A stretch of 64,000 nucleotides of DNA from Atriophallophorus winterbourni (taxonomy: Eukaryota; Platyhelminthes; Trematoda; Plagiorchiida; Microphallidae): NCBI GenBank assembly GCA_013407085.1, contig JACCGJ010005202.1, positions 1 to 64,000 on the forward strand. Direction: 5' to 3'. The translations under genes and the position numbers were made by a program. Within the stretch, counting starts at the first letter, position 1. Each line of letters opens with the position of its first letter. Below the pieces are notes generated by a model. It did not search any database and was not told the origin of the DNA. It saw only the letters and a list, made by a program, of their open reading frames with translations. Shown piece by piece: positions 34,331 through 56,569 of the stretch.

Positions 34331-37300
34331 TGTCATCATTGGATTTTTGACCTTGTTTATAAGGGTATTCGCAAAACCATCTTTTACCAGTTTTGTTCTA
34401 ATGAAGTTCTTTTCCGTTCTTTTCAATTCTACGAAGCTACGTTGTTCAAATTTTGGAATAGTTTGTTTTTTCTCACTGCAGACTACGGTAGCCTCGCCTT
34501 TCACCTATATATAACTGAAGAATGTACTATTTTACACGTGACGACATTTTTCTACGTAATACAATTTACATGGCGCTCATTTGCGTATCTGCAGAAACTA
34601 CAAATCCACCTTCCTTAATAACGTCTTGAATTTTACAGAAACACAGATACATATTTACGATGAAGGTATACGATGACGTCGAGCCGACAATTCCAGGCAC
34701 CTGAAAAGTAATCGATGGGTTTCGGTGAATGAAATACGTTTACCAACTGATTTAAGGCTTTAAACGTCCTTCACTAATAAAATAGGAAGCCTCCGAATAA
34801 GAATACAAACTGATTCTGAACGAATTTCAACGGATACAACCACAGCTTGGATTTGCAGAGCGTTGAACGTTGCGTCCCGTTTGAAATTTCATTTCTGGAA
34901 CAACCACATGCTGACCACACAAGCAGAAATGACGTTTTGTCGCGCGCCCATACTGCTTGCTTTATAGCATATCAACGAACAGCAAGCCACCCGCGTAAGA
35001 TATTTGAGGTCACAAATGCAAAGTGCTAGCTAGTGTCGCTCGTGCTGTCGGATTAATGTTTCTCTGCTGGAGAGTTCGTACTCCAGAAGATATACTCCAT
35101 GCGGATTTGAACTCAGAGAAGCGTCATTCGCCTGCAGTGATCGCTGGACGAACAAGCTCTAACCCTGAGCTCGGAGCCCATGTAAAGCGTCATCTTTAAA
35201 CTAAGACGGCTACTGAATGGAAATCACACTAACCGCACAGTTGGTGTTATTCGACCGGGGAGTGTGGAGAGACTGCTTGCCGCTATGCAAAACCTTTTGG
35301 AGTATCAGATCATTGTGTGTATGAGGTGAACATCAATGAATTCGATTAAGCACTTTCAATTAGCGGTTTTGTCGATATCGATTGCACTTTCGTTGGACTT
35401 CATGAGTGTCTGCAACATATTTTAACTTGATCGGAAGAATGTTTCATTCAAATATTGCGTGTATATACTCTTATACGAGCAAGTTGCCCAGTCGTTGACT
35501 ATGCCTGGGCTGACATACCGTCACGTTGCCCAGGCTTCGACAGTCGGATTGGATAATACAGCACTCGTTTCGAGCGCTGGTCCCAACGTTCTCTCATCAA
35601 TACAGCTCTCTTCATACGACTGGTAACAATATGGTTGGTTTTCTGTGAGTTACAAATGTGAAGCCATAAACGTTGTATCATCTAGACGAATTTATATTTG
35701 AATACGAAATCTCGATAGCTTTTTTCAAGCAGCACGTTTCATATATATAATTGGTCAGATTTTGCGTGTGGTGGAATAAGGTTTACTGACGTGCATTCCG
35801 AGCAGCGCTATCCACTAACTTCTTGCTAACTGTAAAATTTCAACTGTTTCGTGAATAACACAGTATGCGAAACTCCGTTATGAAGTTATTGATCAATGAT
35901 GGACTAAATTCCTTCAATATGGCCTGAAGATACGGAGTGCGGGGGATGTGGGGAAAACAATACATAGAGAAACGACAACGCAGCCACATAGTTGCACACA
36001 AAACCGCATACCAATGCGTTCGGAATGTGATGAGTGGTGCAGCGTGGAACACAAGGTTTTTGGAATTCTTTTGTGATATTTGATATCTAACTGTATAACC
36101 ACCACAGTTAAAGATTTCCGCCACTGGGATGTTAAATCGCGCGCTCATCTGATATTGATTGGATGCGCTCAACTTGAACCGGTCCTCTCAGAATGCAAAA
36201 CGAATTTGGATGGAACAACAATCTTTATTTGCGTGCATTTCCGTCAGACAAATAATTTTTGCAAAGGGAGCTTATTCGGGCATGCATGCCATTTTACTCA
36301 TCGAGTGTTACCTTATTAATATCATTAACTACGTCGACATAATGATGCCAGTCATTCATGCATCAGCTAAAATCCAACAGGGGTGTTATGACGGTCGTTT
36401 CAATTGCATGGATACGCAACGGGTTGACGGTGTTCACCAACAGGCTGTGAACGTGACCTGTATAGAGTTCGCATGTGCCAATTTGGACTGTGAAGCCATT
36501 GTTAAATGGAGCGAAGCACGGTATTTAAATAAAGAATCACAGATTGATCTTTGGTTGCGTTCAAGATGACGGTGCATGATGTCACTCACACCGCACTTCA
36601 CATGTCTTACCATGTTTACGCCCTACTGCAGCAAATGTACGAAATTCTGTTTCTCCTAGTCCGAAAAGTTTGGTTCTCCCGTGAAAAGGCAGAACAATAA
36701 CTTTGCCACAGCTCAACGCCATAGTGGAATCGTTTATCTCTATTGCATTCGTTACTTTCGCTGCTCACACGAGGGTACGTCAGAACCGAATTATTTGACT
36801 AATCTAAGCTTTTAGAAATTACAGGCAGGAGTAGACAACGAGTGTCAATATTAATGGATGAGATCGATCGACGCTCCTAACTGCGCACTGTGGAACTCCT
36901 AAAATTTTTGTTCCTGACAACCGAATGTCTATTTGTAGATATATCTTCCTTGTACACTTAATCGACCGCGCGAAAACACTTCATACACAATTTGTGATCC
37001 TGTGTTCAGTTTGAACTGTAAAGCTCGAGTGATCTTCATTGTCAAGGTGATTTCCAATACGATTCTTGTGCTCCTGAAAGACAACGGAACATTGTCCGAT
37101 TTTGTGATATCAATAATGCAAGATTATGTTCAATGCATATTTCCTACCTAGTCGGAAGCAGATCCGGTCATCGCGCTGAGACTGGACCTTAACGTGATGC
37201 GATTGTTTGCATACCTTCATAACCCACTGGGTTGTGCTCTCCGAGCAGCTGCAGAGCCAGAATGGTCAATATATAGAGGTAAGATGAACATGGTTTCAAC

Positions 37301-37450
37301 CCAATCCGATACCTTGCGGGTCAGGCATTTTAGCCAAAGGCTTTGTTGGAGAATCCTAATTGATATCGAGAATAGGCATGGGCGACCTGGTAACATCCCA
37401 GCACGCATACAAACATCACTATAACTGCAAAAACCAACTTCATAGTGTAG
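34331..37450. other. Unassigned intergenic sequence
   Basis: No supported gene. The longest frame (36159-36569, 136 codons, +) has no motif I recognise and is overlapped by an equally long antisense frame. Confidence 0.35.
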
Positions 37451-37454
37451 CGAC

Positions 37455-37745
37455 TGACAATTCAGATCGAAGTGACAACCGGGACAGACGTTGAGAATCA
37501 CCGTTGTGATTGTTTGCTTGCCTGTGTAACATTAGCGTGTGTTTTGTTATTAGTCTTGTGCGTAATAAACGCTTTTGACCAATCGTCTTCTCTTGTGTTG
37601 TGGGATTCTTGGGTGAACGCGGTTTGTGTTGGACAGGTTGACCTCATGGATGAATCAAGACAATCGACGCACGTGCGTGCCCCGCGGGCGGGGTTAATGT
37701 TGGCCCGATTACACGAATGTTGCTATAAGTGACCAGATGTGTGAC
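37455..37745 (+). repeat. LTR-like direct repeat, copy 1
   Basis: Shares with copy 2 the blocks CAGATCGAAGTGA, a GTGTGT-rich stretch, GTAATAAAC..TTTTGACC (polyadenylation-type AATAAA at 37564) and GGTTGACCTCATGGATGAAT. A transcription-end signal inside both copies, in the same orientation and 760 bp apart, suggests LTRs of a decayed element. No internal gag/pol is visible. Confidence 0.45.
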
Positions 37746-38214
37746 ACCTGCCGTGTTGACCTGATGCAATCAATTTATACTTCTCTCCCCAACCCCACAC
37801 TCGCCATCGCGCACGATAGACAGGGTCAACTTACCTGGTACATACAGTGAAAACAAGCTACTCTTCAAACCCATTCGACCCTCCCACTCTTAGCAATCTC
37901 AGCCTTAGAAATGACCCTTTGGACATGTTTGGACATCCCATATTCGCGAATTTACATTGTGGAGGTGCGTTAGCGGTGAGTGCTTATCATGAGCTTTCGA
38001 ACGATAAGCAGAACACCACCCTCCGGCACAACACAAGAGCATGAATCCCCTGTTTCAGAAGTATTACATTAGAACGTTTCGAGTGACCAGATCTTCGGAA
38101 GCACGAATAGTCGGAAAACGTCAACTGCAATCGAACGATATACAATTGGCCAAGGTCGGTCAAACGAGCCCTGTGTGGCGAGGGCTTGAATTGTACAGGT
38201 TGGCACGAAATCGA

Positions 38215-38495
38215 CTCACAAATCAGATCGAAGTGATAACCGAGACAGACACGCTGAGGACCTTGTTGTTGTTACTTGTTTTGCTTATGATAGATGGGCG
38301 ATTTTGTTATTTGTGTTGTGTGTAATAAACCATTTTGACCGATCGGCTTTCTCTTCAACGCGATTAACGTTGAACAGGTTGACCTCATGGATGAATCGAG
38401 ATGCAACTGATGTGCGTGCGTACAGCGCTTTGAGGAAGGTGGTTATTGTTTAACCGATGACCCGAATTTTGTGATAAATGGCCAGATGTTCGCCA
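38215..38495 (+). repeat. LTR-like direct repeat, copy 2
   Basis: The same ordered blocks as copy 1, with AATAAA at 38324. Identity looks like 70-75 percent by eye, and small indels are frequent. Confidence 0.45.
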
Positions 38496-38499
38496 ACTG

Positions 38500-39065
38500 T
38501 CATTTCCGGCCTCCCCACCCGGTAGAATGCTACTTTTTTGAAACCACTGACCTATACTCCTATCGGAGCTATGAATGTCAGAACCCTCAGACAGGCCAGC
38601 GAGCTGCATTGGCTCTTACCTTAGATTGTTTAACTGTTGGTTTTTGCCGTCCCAAACATTTTTAATCGCTACGTTTGCACTGCTCCAGTGATTCTGCAGC
38701 TGCCATTTTAGGACAGGTGGTGTTGGTATAGTGCAGAATTCACGTGTTGAATTAATACTGGAAAACTGATTGAATGTGCTCAGTTAGATTAGCCACTAGT
38801 GTTAGACCCAACTCAAAATCTAATGAGAGAAGCTTGTTTATTGTAGCAGTTTCAGCCCCGACTAACACCAATTTTAACGACGAGAAGAACGCCTACTGCA
38901 GCGATCTGTACGCTCTTTTGCGACATGCGAAAAGCTCCGATATTTTTTCTTACCCGGGGTGTTATGGATGACAGACTGGGACGCTTAGATGTCTGAATCA
39001 TAATTAATTGTTAGGTTGAATGCCAACGCGCAGATAATGTCGAGCGGTTCATACAATTCTCAGCA
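38500..39065. other. Unassigned sequence
   Basis: No gene or repeat recognised between the LTR-like copy and the Penelope-like fragment. Confidence 0.3.
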
Positions 39066-39069
39066 CAAT

Positions 39070-39675
39070 CTCGATTATTCATTATCAGTACTCCCTTTTG
39101 CCATAAAATGTGTCAATGTTCAGCTTGTATTCGCCGAGCTTGCGTAGTTGGACGCTTCGTCATCAGGCTAGATGACATCAGCAAAACTTCTTTCGAAGCG
39201 TCTTGTAGTTGGAATTCTTTGGTTTTTATACGGCTTGTCTGTCCGTTCACCATGACTCCTGCGGGTTGGTCGAGTTCATGCTATGCCTTCTTTGTAAGCG
39301 GTTTCTCTGGTCCATATGTTGCAGCCAATTGGAGATACTCGTTAATTGAATTTGTTGTTGAGTGCCACACTTCCAGGAATTCTCGCGCCCGTGGGTCGTT
39401 TCCTTTGGCTAATATTCTTGTGCGGTCCCCGTTGAACTGCTGCCCTAATTGGTTCCAGTAAATACGCAATTGAGCAGTCGAAGTTCTGTTATTTTCATAT
39501 CCACGAATATGTCTTCCACGTAGCATATCCATAATTTTGGTCGGATTACTGGCAGGGCAATTCGTTCCAAACATTGCATAACTGCCTCAGCAACTAGGCT
39601 GGAAGTCGGTGATCCCATTGGCTTTCCTAGGATTTTTTCATATCTTTCCATTGAACTTGAACACTCGCCAGGCAA
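39070..39675 (-). mobile_element. Penelope-like element fragment: RT end joined to GIY-YIG region
   Basis: The minus frame from 39675 starts in the RT palm (GKPMGSPTSSLVAEAVMQCL, PKLWICYVEDIFV, the degenerate YVDD site). It then jumps to the C-terminal part (RILAKGNDPRAREFLEVWHS, TTNSINEYLQL), the region around the GIY-YIG nuclease end of these elements. MTKRPTTQARRIQAEH near 39130 matches the usual C-terminus. The thumb and most of the nuclease are deleted. Penelope-like elements are known in schistosomes. Confidence 0.75.
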
Positions 39676-39678
39676 ACT

Positions 39679-39927
39679 ATGTCATCTTTACTCAATGAAA
39701 AAGGAACGGAACTCAATGGAAATCGAGTGACACACGAAAGTTTAATGGAACTGATCGAGCTGTGTCTTCAAACGCACTTTAAGTTCAATGGAAAGATATA
39801 TGAACAAATCAGAGGAACGCCAATGGGATCACCTATTTCCAGCCTAGTTGAATTGAGGACTGTAGCTCCTTTTGGAATACCTACATTGATTCAGATCATG
39901 CCTTTGTGCAATGTAGGTTCTCATTAA
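39679..39927 (+). mobile_element. Penelope-like RT fragment, opposite strand
   Basis: An 82-codon frame with THESLMELIELCLQTHFKFN and YEQIRGTPMGSPISSL, the RT block just before the palm. It breaks off after SSLVE. It is head to head with the minus-strand fragment and overlaps it in content by about 70 bp, making an inverted repeat (39590-39660 against 39781-39853). Confidence 0.75.
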
Positions 39928-39929
39928 AA

Positions 39930-41925
39930 TTCTTCAATACGAAACCGTCGCACGAGAAACGTTTCGTGGTCGAAAAGTTCTATCAGATTGTAGTCCAATA
40001 AATTTAGGGACACCTCGGGTAGCTCCCTCCCTCCTGATGTATGTGCAACTGCCGATGAAAGATGGAACACCGTAGTGGTGATTATGCGAGACGCTGCGAT
40101 AGCAGCCTGTGGAATTGAACAATCAGCCTCAAAGTCCAACTCGATTTCGCATCACTATTGAAATTTTTCCCCAGCGACACCAAGTACCTCATGGTCCTGG
40201 GTATAATACGGAGGACAGACGCGTAAGGATTGAACTTAAACGGATTCTAAGTCTAGACAGAAAAGTGATGGCTGAATAAGGTCGAACAAATCGAAATAGC
40301 AAACAATACTAATAACGTGTGCAAACTCTTCCAACTAATTCGGCCTGTGAAATTACACGATCAACCTCGAAGTCCCACTGGATTTCACAGCCATGTATTG
40401 AAATTTTTCACGAGCGATTCATATTACCTCTTGGTCCAATAGAGAGCAAAAACGCATAAGAAATGTACTTAAACGGAGCCTGAAGCTAGACAGAAAAGTG
40501 GTGAGTAAATAATGTAGAGCAAATGGTAATAGCAAATAATGCTCGTAACGTGCGCAAACTCTTCTAATGTATTTGATCTACTGGTCCTGGGAACAGGAGT
40601 GAGTGAGCCTATCGCTGAAATAGACGGTACTCTTATGACTAATAAGAATCGCACGCGCTCACAGGTCCAACATTTTTAAGAACAATTACTCTGGCCGCGT
40701 GCAACTGATTCCTACGTGAAGCTATATGATCATTGGCGTAGATCCTCCTAGTGATTTAAATATTAAAGCATCGAAACGACGAAGCGATTCAAGGCTGCTG
40801 CCCCTGATGACACCACCTGTTTTGCTCTAGAAAGGTGGCCAAATCCTAATCAATACACTAGGCGATCTTCGTGGTGTTTGTCAGAATGCATCCCTCAGAG
40901 ATGGGGGAATCGGTTATCATAACAATATTCGAAATTATTTACGAAGTTCCTACTCTAATCGACGCGGGATAAGTCTCGCAACAATAATCAAAAGATTATT
41001 AGCGTTCGTATGCCTTCGAAGATTAATATCGCACAGGAATTCGCTGATCTGAGAGCATCAAGCTGTCTATCGGTCTGACGGATTATAGAACTGCAGTACA
41101 CTTATCTACGATCGACAAATCATCATTTTAGACTTTAAAGGAGCATTTGAATCTTTCGATGGATATGTTCTGTTCAACACCATGCTGTGCAACGGCGTTC
41201 TGCAAACGTATGTCAAGATACTGAGTGCACTTTATGCGTTAGGGTTTACAAAATTCTCCGAAATTCCTCGCCAAAATTGGCGCCCGACAAGGATGTCCGA
41301 TTACCCCGTTTCTGCTTATTTTTTAATTGGTGCCATCATGGAAATGTACACCGATCGAACCCCAGCTTTTGGAGTTTGCATACTGTCAAGTGGCAAGCTT
41401 TTCGTTTTAAACTATGCTAATGACATAGCTTTGCTTTTCGACTCGTACACATGCACAAGCTAACTAATATTGTGCCAGAATTTGGCATGCGTTTTACACC
41501 TTCCCAACGCAGTGTTCTGCTGCAGGACATCGACTTATGAAACAGCACTTTATTAATTGACAATCAGGCGCTTAAAACTGTAGATTATTCAACGTATCTC
41601 GGTAGTTGTATCAATAATTCTGCATCATTAAATGGCGTCGGAAAGGACTGTCTCTACAAAGCGACAATTCCGGCTGTATTACTGTGTGTGCAAAAATTGG
41701 ACCTTATACATTCGGCGTCTACAACCGATCCCTCCGCAACATCCTAAGAGTTAGCTGTTACAATCGCACACGCAACGATGCTCTGCGAAATAAGTTCTTC
41801 GGTTGTGATGTTGATATAGAGAAGTTTGCTTTTGCTTACTCTCCTATAGAATCCCTATCTATTTACGTCCCACCCTTCCAATCTAAGATTTTACTTTTTT
41901 CATGGTTGTATGGCAGTTAAGCATT
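39930..41925 (+). mobile_element. LINE-C: RTE-like retrotransposon, badly decayed
   Basis: Broken frames on the plus strand follow the order of RTE-type elements: a post-endonuclease linker (WNTVVVIMRDAAIAACGIEQ near 40080; NNARNVRKLF near 40540), a PDDTTCFALE block near 40810, RT pieces (LDFKGAFESFDG near 41140; NYANDIALLFD near 41420, a degraded YADD box) and the thumb (YNRSLRNILRV, ALRNKFFGCD near 41720-41800). No endonuclease survives. Numerous stops. Confidence 0.65.
40105..40580 (+). repeat. Internal tandem duplication (about 235 bp) in LINE-C
   Basis: Two diverged copies in tandem (about 40105-40345 and 40351-40580) share GAAATTTTTC, CTTAAACGGA, CTAGACAGAAAAGTG and GTGxGCAAACTCTTC in the same order. 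Confidence 0.6.
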
Positions 41926-41960
41926 CGGCACATGCTACCGGTGTAATATTACCTCTGACA

Positions 41961-42624
41961 ATGAAGAAGAAGAATAAGAAAGAAGAAAAAATGGCTTTAT
42001 TCGAGTACACGAATTTTCAGCGATACAATTAATTCCACCACACGTAATAAAATGTACATTTAAAAAAAGACATGTCAAATAAGGATGATCCCACTTCAGT
42101 TATTATACTGTCAGTTTCTTCCTCAAATCGAGAATAACTTTTGTATGATCAACCAAATATCGAGCCAGGTAAGGAATAAAAGAATTTTTGAATTTCTCAG
42201 TTCTTGCATACGGGACGATATGTTGACTACGCGTAGCTGGGAACGATCTGCAAGCCATAAGGACCTCATGCAGTGGGTGTGCATTATCAGACGATATGAC
42301 ACTGACCAATCTGTCACATTCACGAAAGTGGCGTTCGACGATCATATTACGAATTAACTCGTTAGAGGAAGAGCTCAATCTTGAAATTAACCTGATTCCT
42401 CTTCTGATCATCAAAAAATCCTTTTCAAAAAGACCAAGAAAAATTATAGGGGATGCGTAGATTAAAATGGGAACAATGCAAGAAAAAACGAAACATCTAA
42501 CTACATCAGGAGGAACAGCTAAAGAACGCAGACGTAAGACGTAAAATGATAACCTTCTAATGAAGCAGATCCGGAGCAAACATTTCATGACAGTGTGCGG
42601 GGAGAATTGAGGGATCTTTTCCAC
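41961..42624 (-). mobile_element. LINE-D C-terminal fragment with 3' tail
   Basis: An open 173-codon minus frame (42624-42103) resembles the C-terminal domain of jockey/CR1-type LINEs (LAVPPDVVRCFVFSCIVPIL, IYASPIIFLGL, IRRGIRLISR, PYLARYLVDHTK). The 3' UTR follows, with AATAAA at about 42000 (element strand), and a TTCTT-repeat tail near 41961-41990. 5' truncated, but without breaks in what remains. Confidence 0.65.
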
Positions 42625-42639
42625 CTACGCCATCTAGAA

Positions 42640-43245
42640 TGGAATTTAGGACAGTAATTCTATTCATAATTAACACCTATATCAGACCAACAATGGAGTA
42701 CTCTGTTCAAGCATGGTCCGCGTGGTGATAAAAGGATATGGCTTTGCTGCAACGCATATATCACCGCACACTGGTGACCGGGCTATATAACAGGCTATAC
42801 GAGGAAGGTATTGCAACTCTAAACATCTTTGACTTTTCGTATCGTCGTTTCAGGGGTGACTTGAACCTGCTGTTCAACATTCTGCATACAGTGGATCACC
42901 CACTTGAACACCTGTTTCATCGGCAAGAAGCACGTGGTAGCAGATCGCAGGGCTACAAGTTAATTATTCCACACTAGATCAAATTGTCGAAGGTTTTTCT
43001 TTGCTGTCCGAGTTTGTTTCATATGGAACTCTCTGCCCCCACATATCATTTGCGCATCCAGCCTGAACAGGTTCAACGCTGAACTTGACAAGTAAATGTT
43101 GACCCAATCCAACCTCGCACCTGAATACACGTGCTGAATTTCCATTTTGATAAAACATGTGTTGTTTTTATGCATTCCCTATATTTTTAATCTATGGTTA
43201 CTGTAAAGTATTTGTTTTTGGATCATTAAAACTTTGAATTTATTG
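42640..43245 (+). mobile_element. CR1-like 3' fragment, subfamily A
   Basis: Starts in the region just after the RT (NTYIRPTMEYSVQAWSAW) and reads LQRIYHRTL, IFDFSYRRFRGDLNLLFNI and HPLEHLFHRQEARGS. It is very similar, including the 3' UTR, to 17907-18345. Ends with GATCATTAAAACTTTGAATT at about 43245. Confidence 0.8.
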
Positions 43246-43269
43246 CTGGTCTGAAAATCCCGCATCTAT

Positions 43270-43692
43270 CAAATTCTGATCAGAGGAACTATTAATTGGC
43301 CACACATCCGCGGTTTACTGGAAGAACTACTACTTGTGTTCGTTTGAATTGTCGTCGTGTATGCTTCTTGTGGAATAGCTTGCCGACAGATATTGTTACC
43401 TCAGCGAACGAGCACATCTTTAAACAAAGGTTACGAAACCTTATGTTAAGAACTACTGCGTTGGCCCCTACCTATTGATGTATATATTTTTTTAACGCAC
43501 GGAACTACCGTCCATCCAAAGATTCTTTTCCCTCAGTCTGTGTCGCCATTGGGGATTACTTTTGCTCCACCTATGAAGAACATGGATATGATCATACAGG
43601 TAACGATTTTTTAATTTTTTCATACGTATATCCTATGGTACTGTACAGCAATTTGCTTTTTTAACCATAAATCTTGAATCTTGAATCTACAG
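43270..43692 (+). mobile_element. CR1-like 3' end, another subfamily
   Basis: A C-terminal piece (RLNCRRVCFLWNSLPTDIV) and a 3' UTR ending in ACCATAAATCTTGAATCTTG, i.e. the common CR1 3' motif with a TTGAATC tail. Confidence 0.65.
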
Positions 43693-43694
43693 AC

Positions 43695-44640
43695 AGGTGC
43701 GGACCTTTCCATACAAATTAATAATGAAGTCCAGATTTCTCCCTCCAATAAATTTAAACTATAAGAGTTTCATATCCACTTTTTATAATCTTTTTGGGTG
43801 GTTGGGCTAATCTGGAAAAGATCCGAAATGAGAATAGCTGAGGAAATGGAAATGCCCGAACATTTTGAAATGAAGTAATGAGCACGAACCCCACCGTTGT
43901 TGCAAAGATGTAAATGATTGAAATATATTTGTTGCCTCTTTAGAAGTCATACTCCTTAAAAGAAATTTTTAATGTAATTGTTTCAAACAGTTTCTAGGCA
44001 TCGCTTGTCATGTAGCACGGAATTTCAGTCAGTACGGGAACCATGATTAGGTAGCACTTCATCCCACACCCGTAGTCTCTAATTGGTGTTGAACCACGTC
44101 AGCAATGCTAACATCAATCTTCAGGCACCCGGCGTATCGTATGTTCCCATAATCCAAGTGAACACAGTCAACTTCTATTTCCTGTTTCAGCGAGATTTTC
44201 GAATTCCGGACTGAGCACTTGAAAGTAAACGACAACTTCTACAACTATTTTAGTTCATTTAAATCCACCGATCAACATATTTATATTTTCACGTTCATTA
44301 GGGAAATCAACTTGACAGCAACACACTTGGTATACAGATACACGCACATATTAACGCCTAAGTTGAATGATGGAACGAAACTGATACAACTCCACCCGTG
44401 AATGTTAATATTAACGAAGAAAATTGAGGTAACAAACGCAATTCCTCAGCTTGACTTGACTCACCATAAACAGCCCATACCCTGAATCAAATGAAAACAC
44501 GAACGTACTCGTTGATCTTGAAACGATTGAATATAAGCGATACAAAGATGGTCTAATTGCCGAATGCTTGAATGCGTTACAAATAAAAATCACGCCAGAC
44601 CTACTAACGGCCTTGAAAAATAATATCAAGTTAAGGTCAC
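43695..44640. other. Unassigned sequence downstream of GALT
   Basis: Should contain the GALT 3' UTR on the minus strand. No other gene recognised. Confidence 0.35.
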
Positions 44641-44645
44641 AAAGA

Positions 44646-55141
<10,496 letters not shown>

Positions 55142-55410
55142 CTGGTTTCGCAAAGGAAATAGAGTCAAGGTTGAGGCACAAACAAAACAAAGCATACCAT
55201 CGCATATTTAAATGCAATGTGACGCTAACGTGCTGGAAGAAAAAGGAAAAGTTAACATCAACCTGATAAACATCGAAAAACGATCAGGAGGACAAATCAA
55301 AAATAAATTGGAGTTGTTCATACAGGGTAATTTGCTGTTCACGAAGGTACTTTGTCATAGAAAGGAGAATACTAATCTGTGTTGAACTTGAACACCGGGG
55401 CACAAAATAT
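55142..55410. other. GALT upstream intron start
   Basis: Follows the acceptor AACCAG (element strand) of the exon ending at 55141. No repeat recognised. Confidence 0.5.
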
Positions 55411-55424
55411 TAACATGGATATCA

Positions 55425-55718
55425 GCAATCGATTGAAATATGTTTTGGACAGATCGTGTATTCATAATGCAAATAAAATTGAGGCAACCGGTTAGAGCAG
55501 GTTTTGGGTGACGTTTCACTTCTGACACAGAAGTTTCGTCAGACGATGGGTGATAGTCCGGACAGGGAACATGACTAAGTGGCAGTCAACCCACCACCAC
55601 TGTTTTTACCTTACCGCTAAACACAGTGCGTCACGTCTCGTAGGCATGACCAGGATCAGTGATCAATTTGCTAACTACAAAACCTGCTCTAACCGATTGC
55701 ACTCAAATTTATTTGCGA
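55425..55718. mobile_element. Short non-autonomous inverted-repeat element (294 bp)
   Basis: Inverted repeats around CAACCGGTTAGAGCAGG (left, about 55485) and CCTGCTCTAACCGATTG (right, about 55684) extend over AAATAAA-TTGAG sequence on both sides. The element is flanked by the 13-bp direct repeat TAACATGGATATC (55411-55423 and 55719-55731). It has no coding capacity. The minus strand holds a hammerhead-like fold (55508-55550). Confidence 0.65.
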
Positions 55719-55734
55719 TAACATGGATATCGTT

Positions 55735-56565
55735 TAGAGATAACGCGCGACGAATGGCTGTGGCGCATGATCACGTTGGGAGATGTAAATGCGTTTTGTG
55801 ATTTACGGCTGAGAATAAAACCAAATGAATGGCCCAAGATGATCTCGTCTTGACAAATTTTTAATGAGGTAGGAATGCGCACTGCGACGAAATTGATACG
55901 TAGAAAATCGCCGAAGTTCATGTCGACTGAGAGTCCGCACGAGGGGATTTCTTCGGCATGATACCTCAGATTGTTCAACAAATTTATTATCAATTTTAAT
56001 TGTGAATGTTATTCACGTGATCGAGATATACAAATAGCAGCTCACATATGTTTTGACGAACAAGTTAAGGCGGTAAACACAAATTTTATTGCTGTGTCGA
56101 TATTATACGCTTGGTGGACAGCAAAAAGTGTGGGCATTAGTAATCAGCTAGCATATTTTCCTAATCATTTACCTGCGAAAAGAGTGAATCAAACGTATCT
56201 CATTGTCACATCCTGAACTAATACACGTTGTTAATATTAGTGCCATTTGACCGGTGATTTCTGCCAAAAATCGTGCTGAAGAGATTTTGCTTGGGGACAC
56301 AATTGGTATTGTGACCAACTTAAAACTGAAAAAAATCGGCCAGAACATAATACTGTGAAAGATAGGATCCGTTTGAATATGAATTTTTATCGAAGCTGCC
56401 AAAGATTGCATAAAGAGCACAGAGGTTTTGAAGCTAATAGGTATAAATTCCAACCTCATTTTTCCGCGCATATTCCATGCATCGTATGGGGAACATCAAA
56501 TGGTGTACAAATTTAGCAGACCTCCAAGCAACTCTGCAACCCCGACAAATAATTAGAGGCTCTAC
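55735..56565. other. Unassigned sequence
   Basis: No gene or repeat recognised. Confidence 0.3.
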
Positions 56566-56569
56566 ACCA

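Noticed and set aside
36159..36569. 136-codon plus-strand frame in intergenic DNA
   Set aside because: No motif, no splice-site support, and equally long frames on the opposite strand nearby.
39150..39190. CTGATGA on the minus strand in the Penelope fragment
   Set aside because: It lies in the C-terminal coding part (MTKRPTTQA) and is not followed by a stem and GAAA, so it is not a ribozyme candidate.
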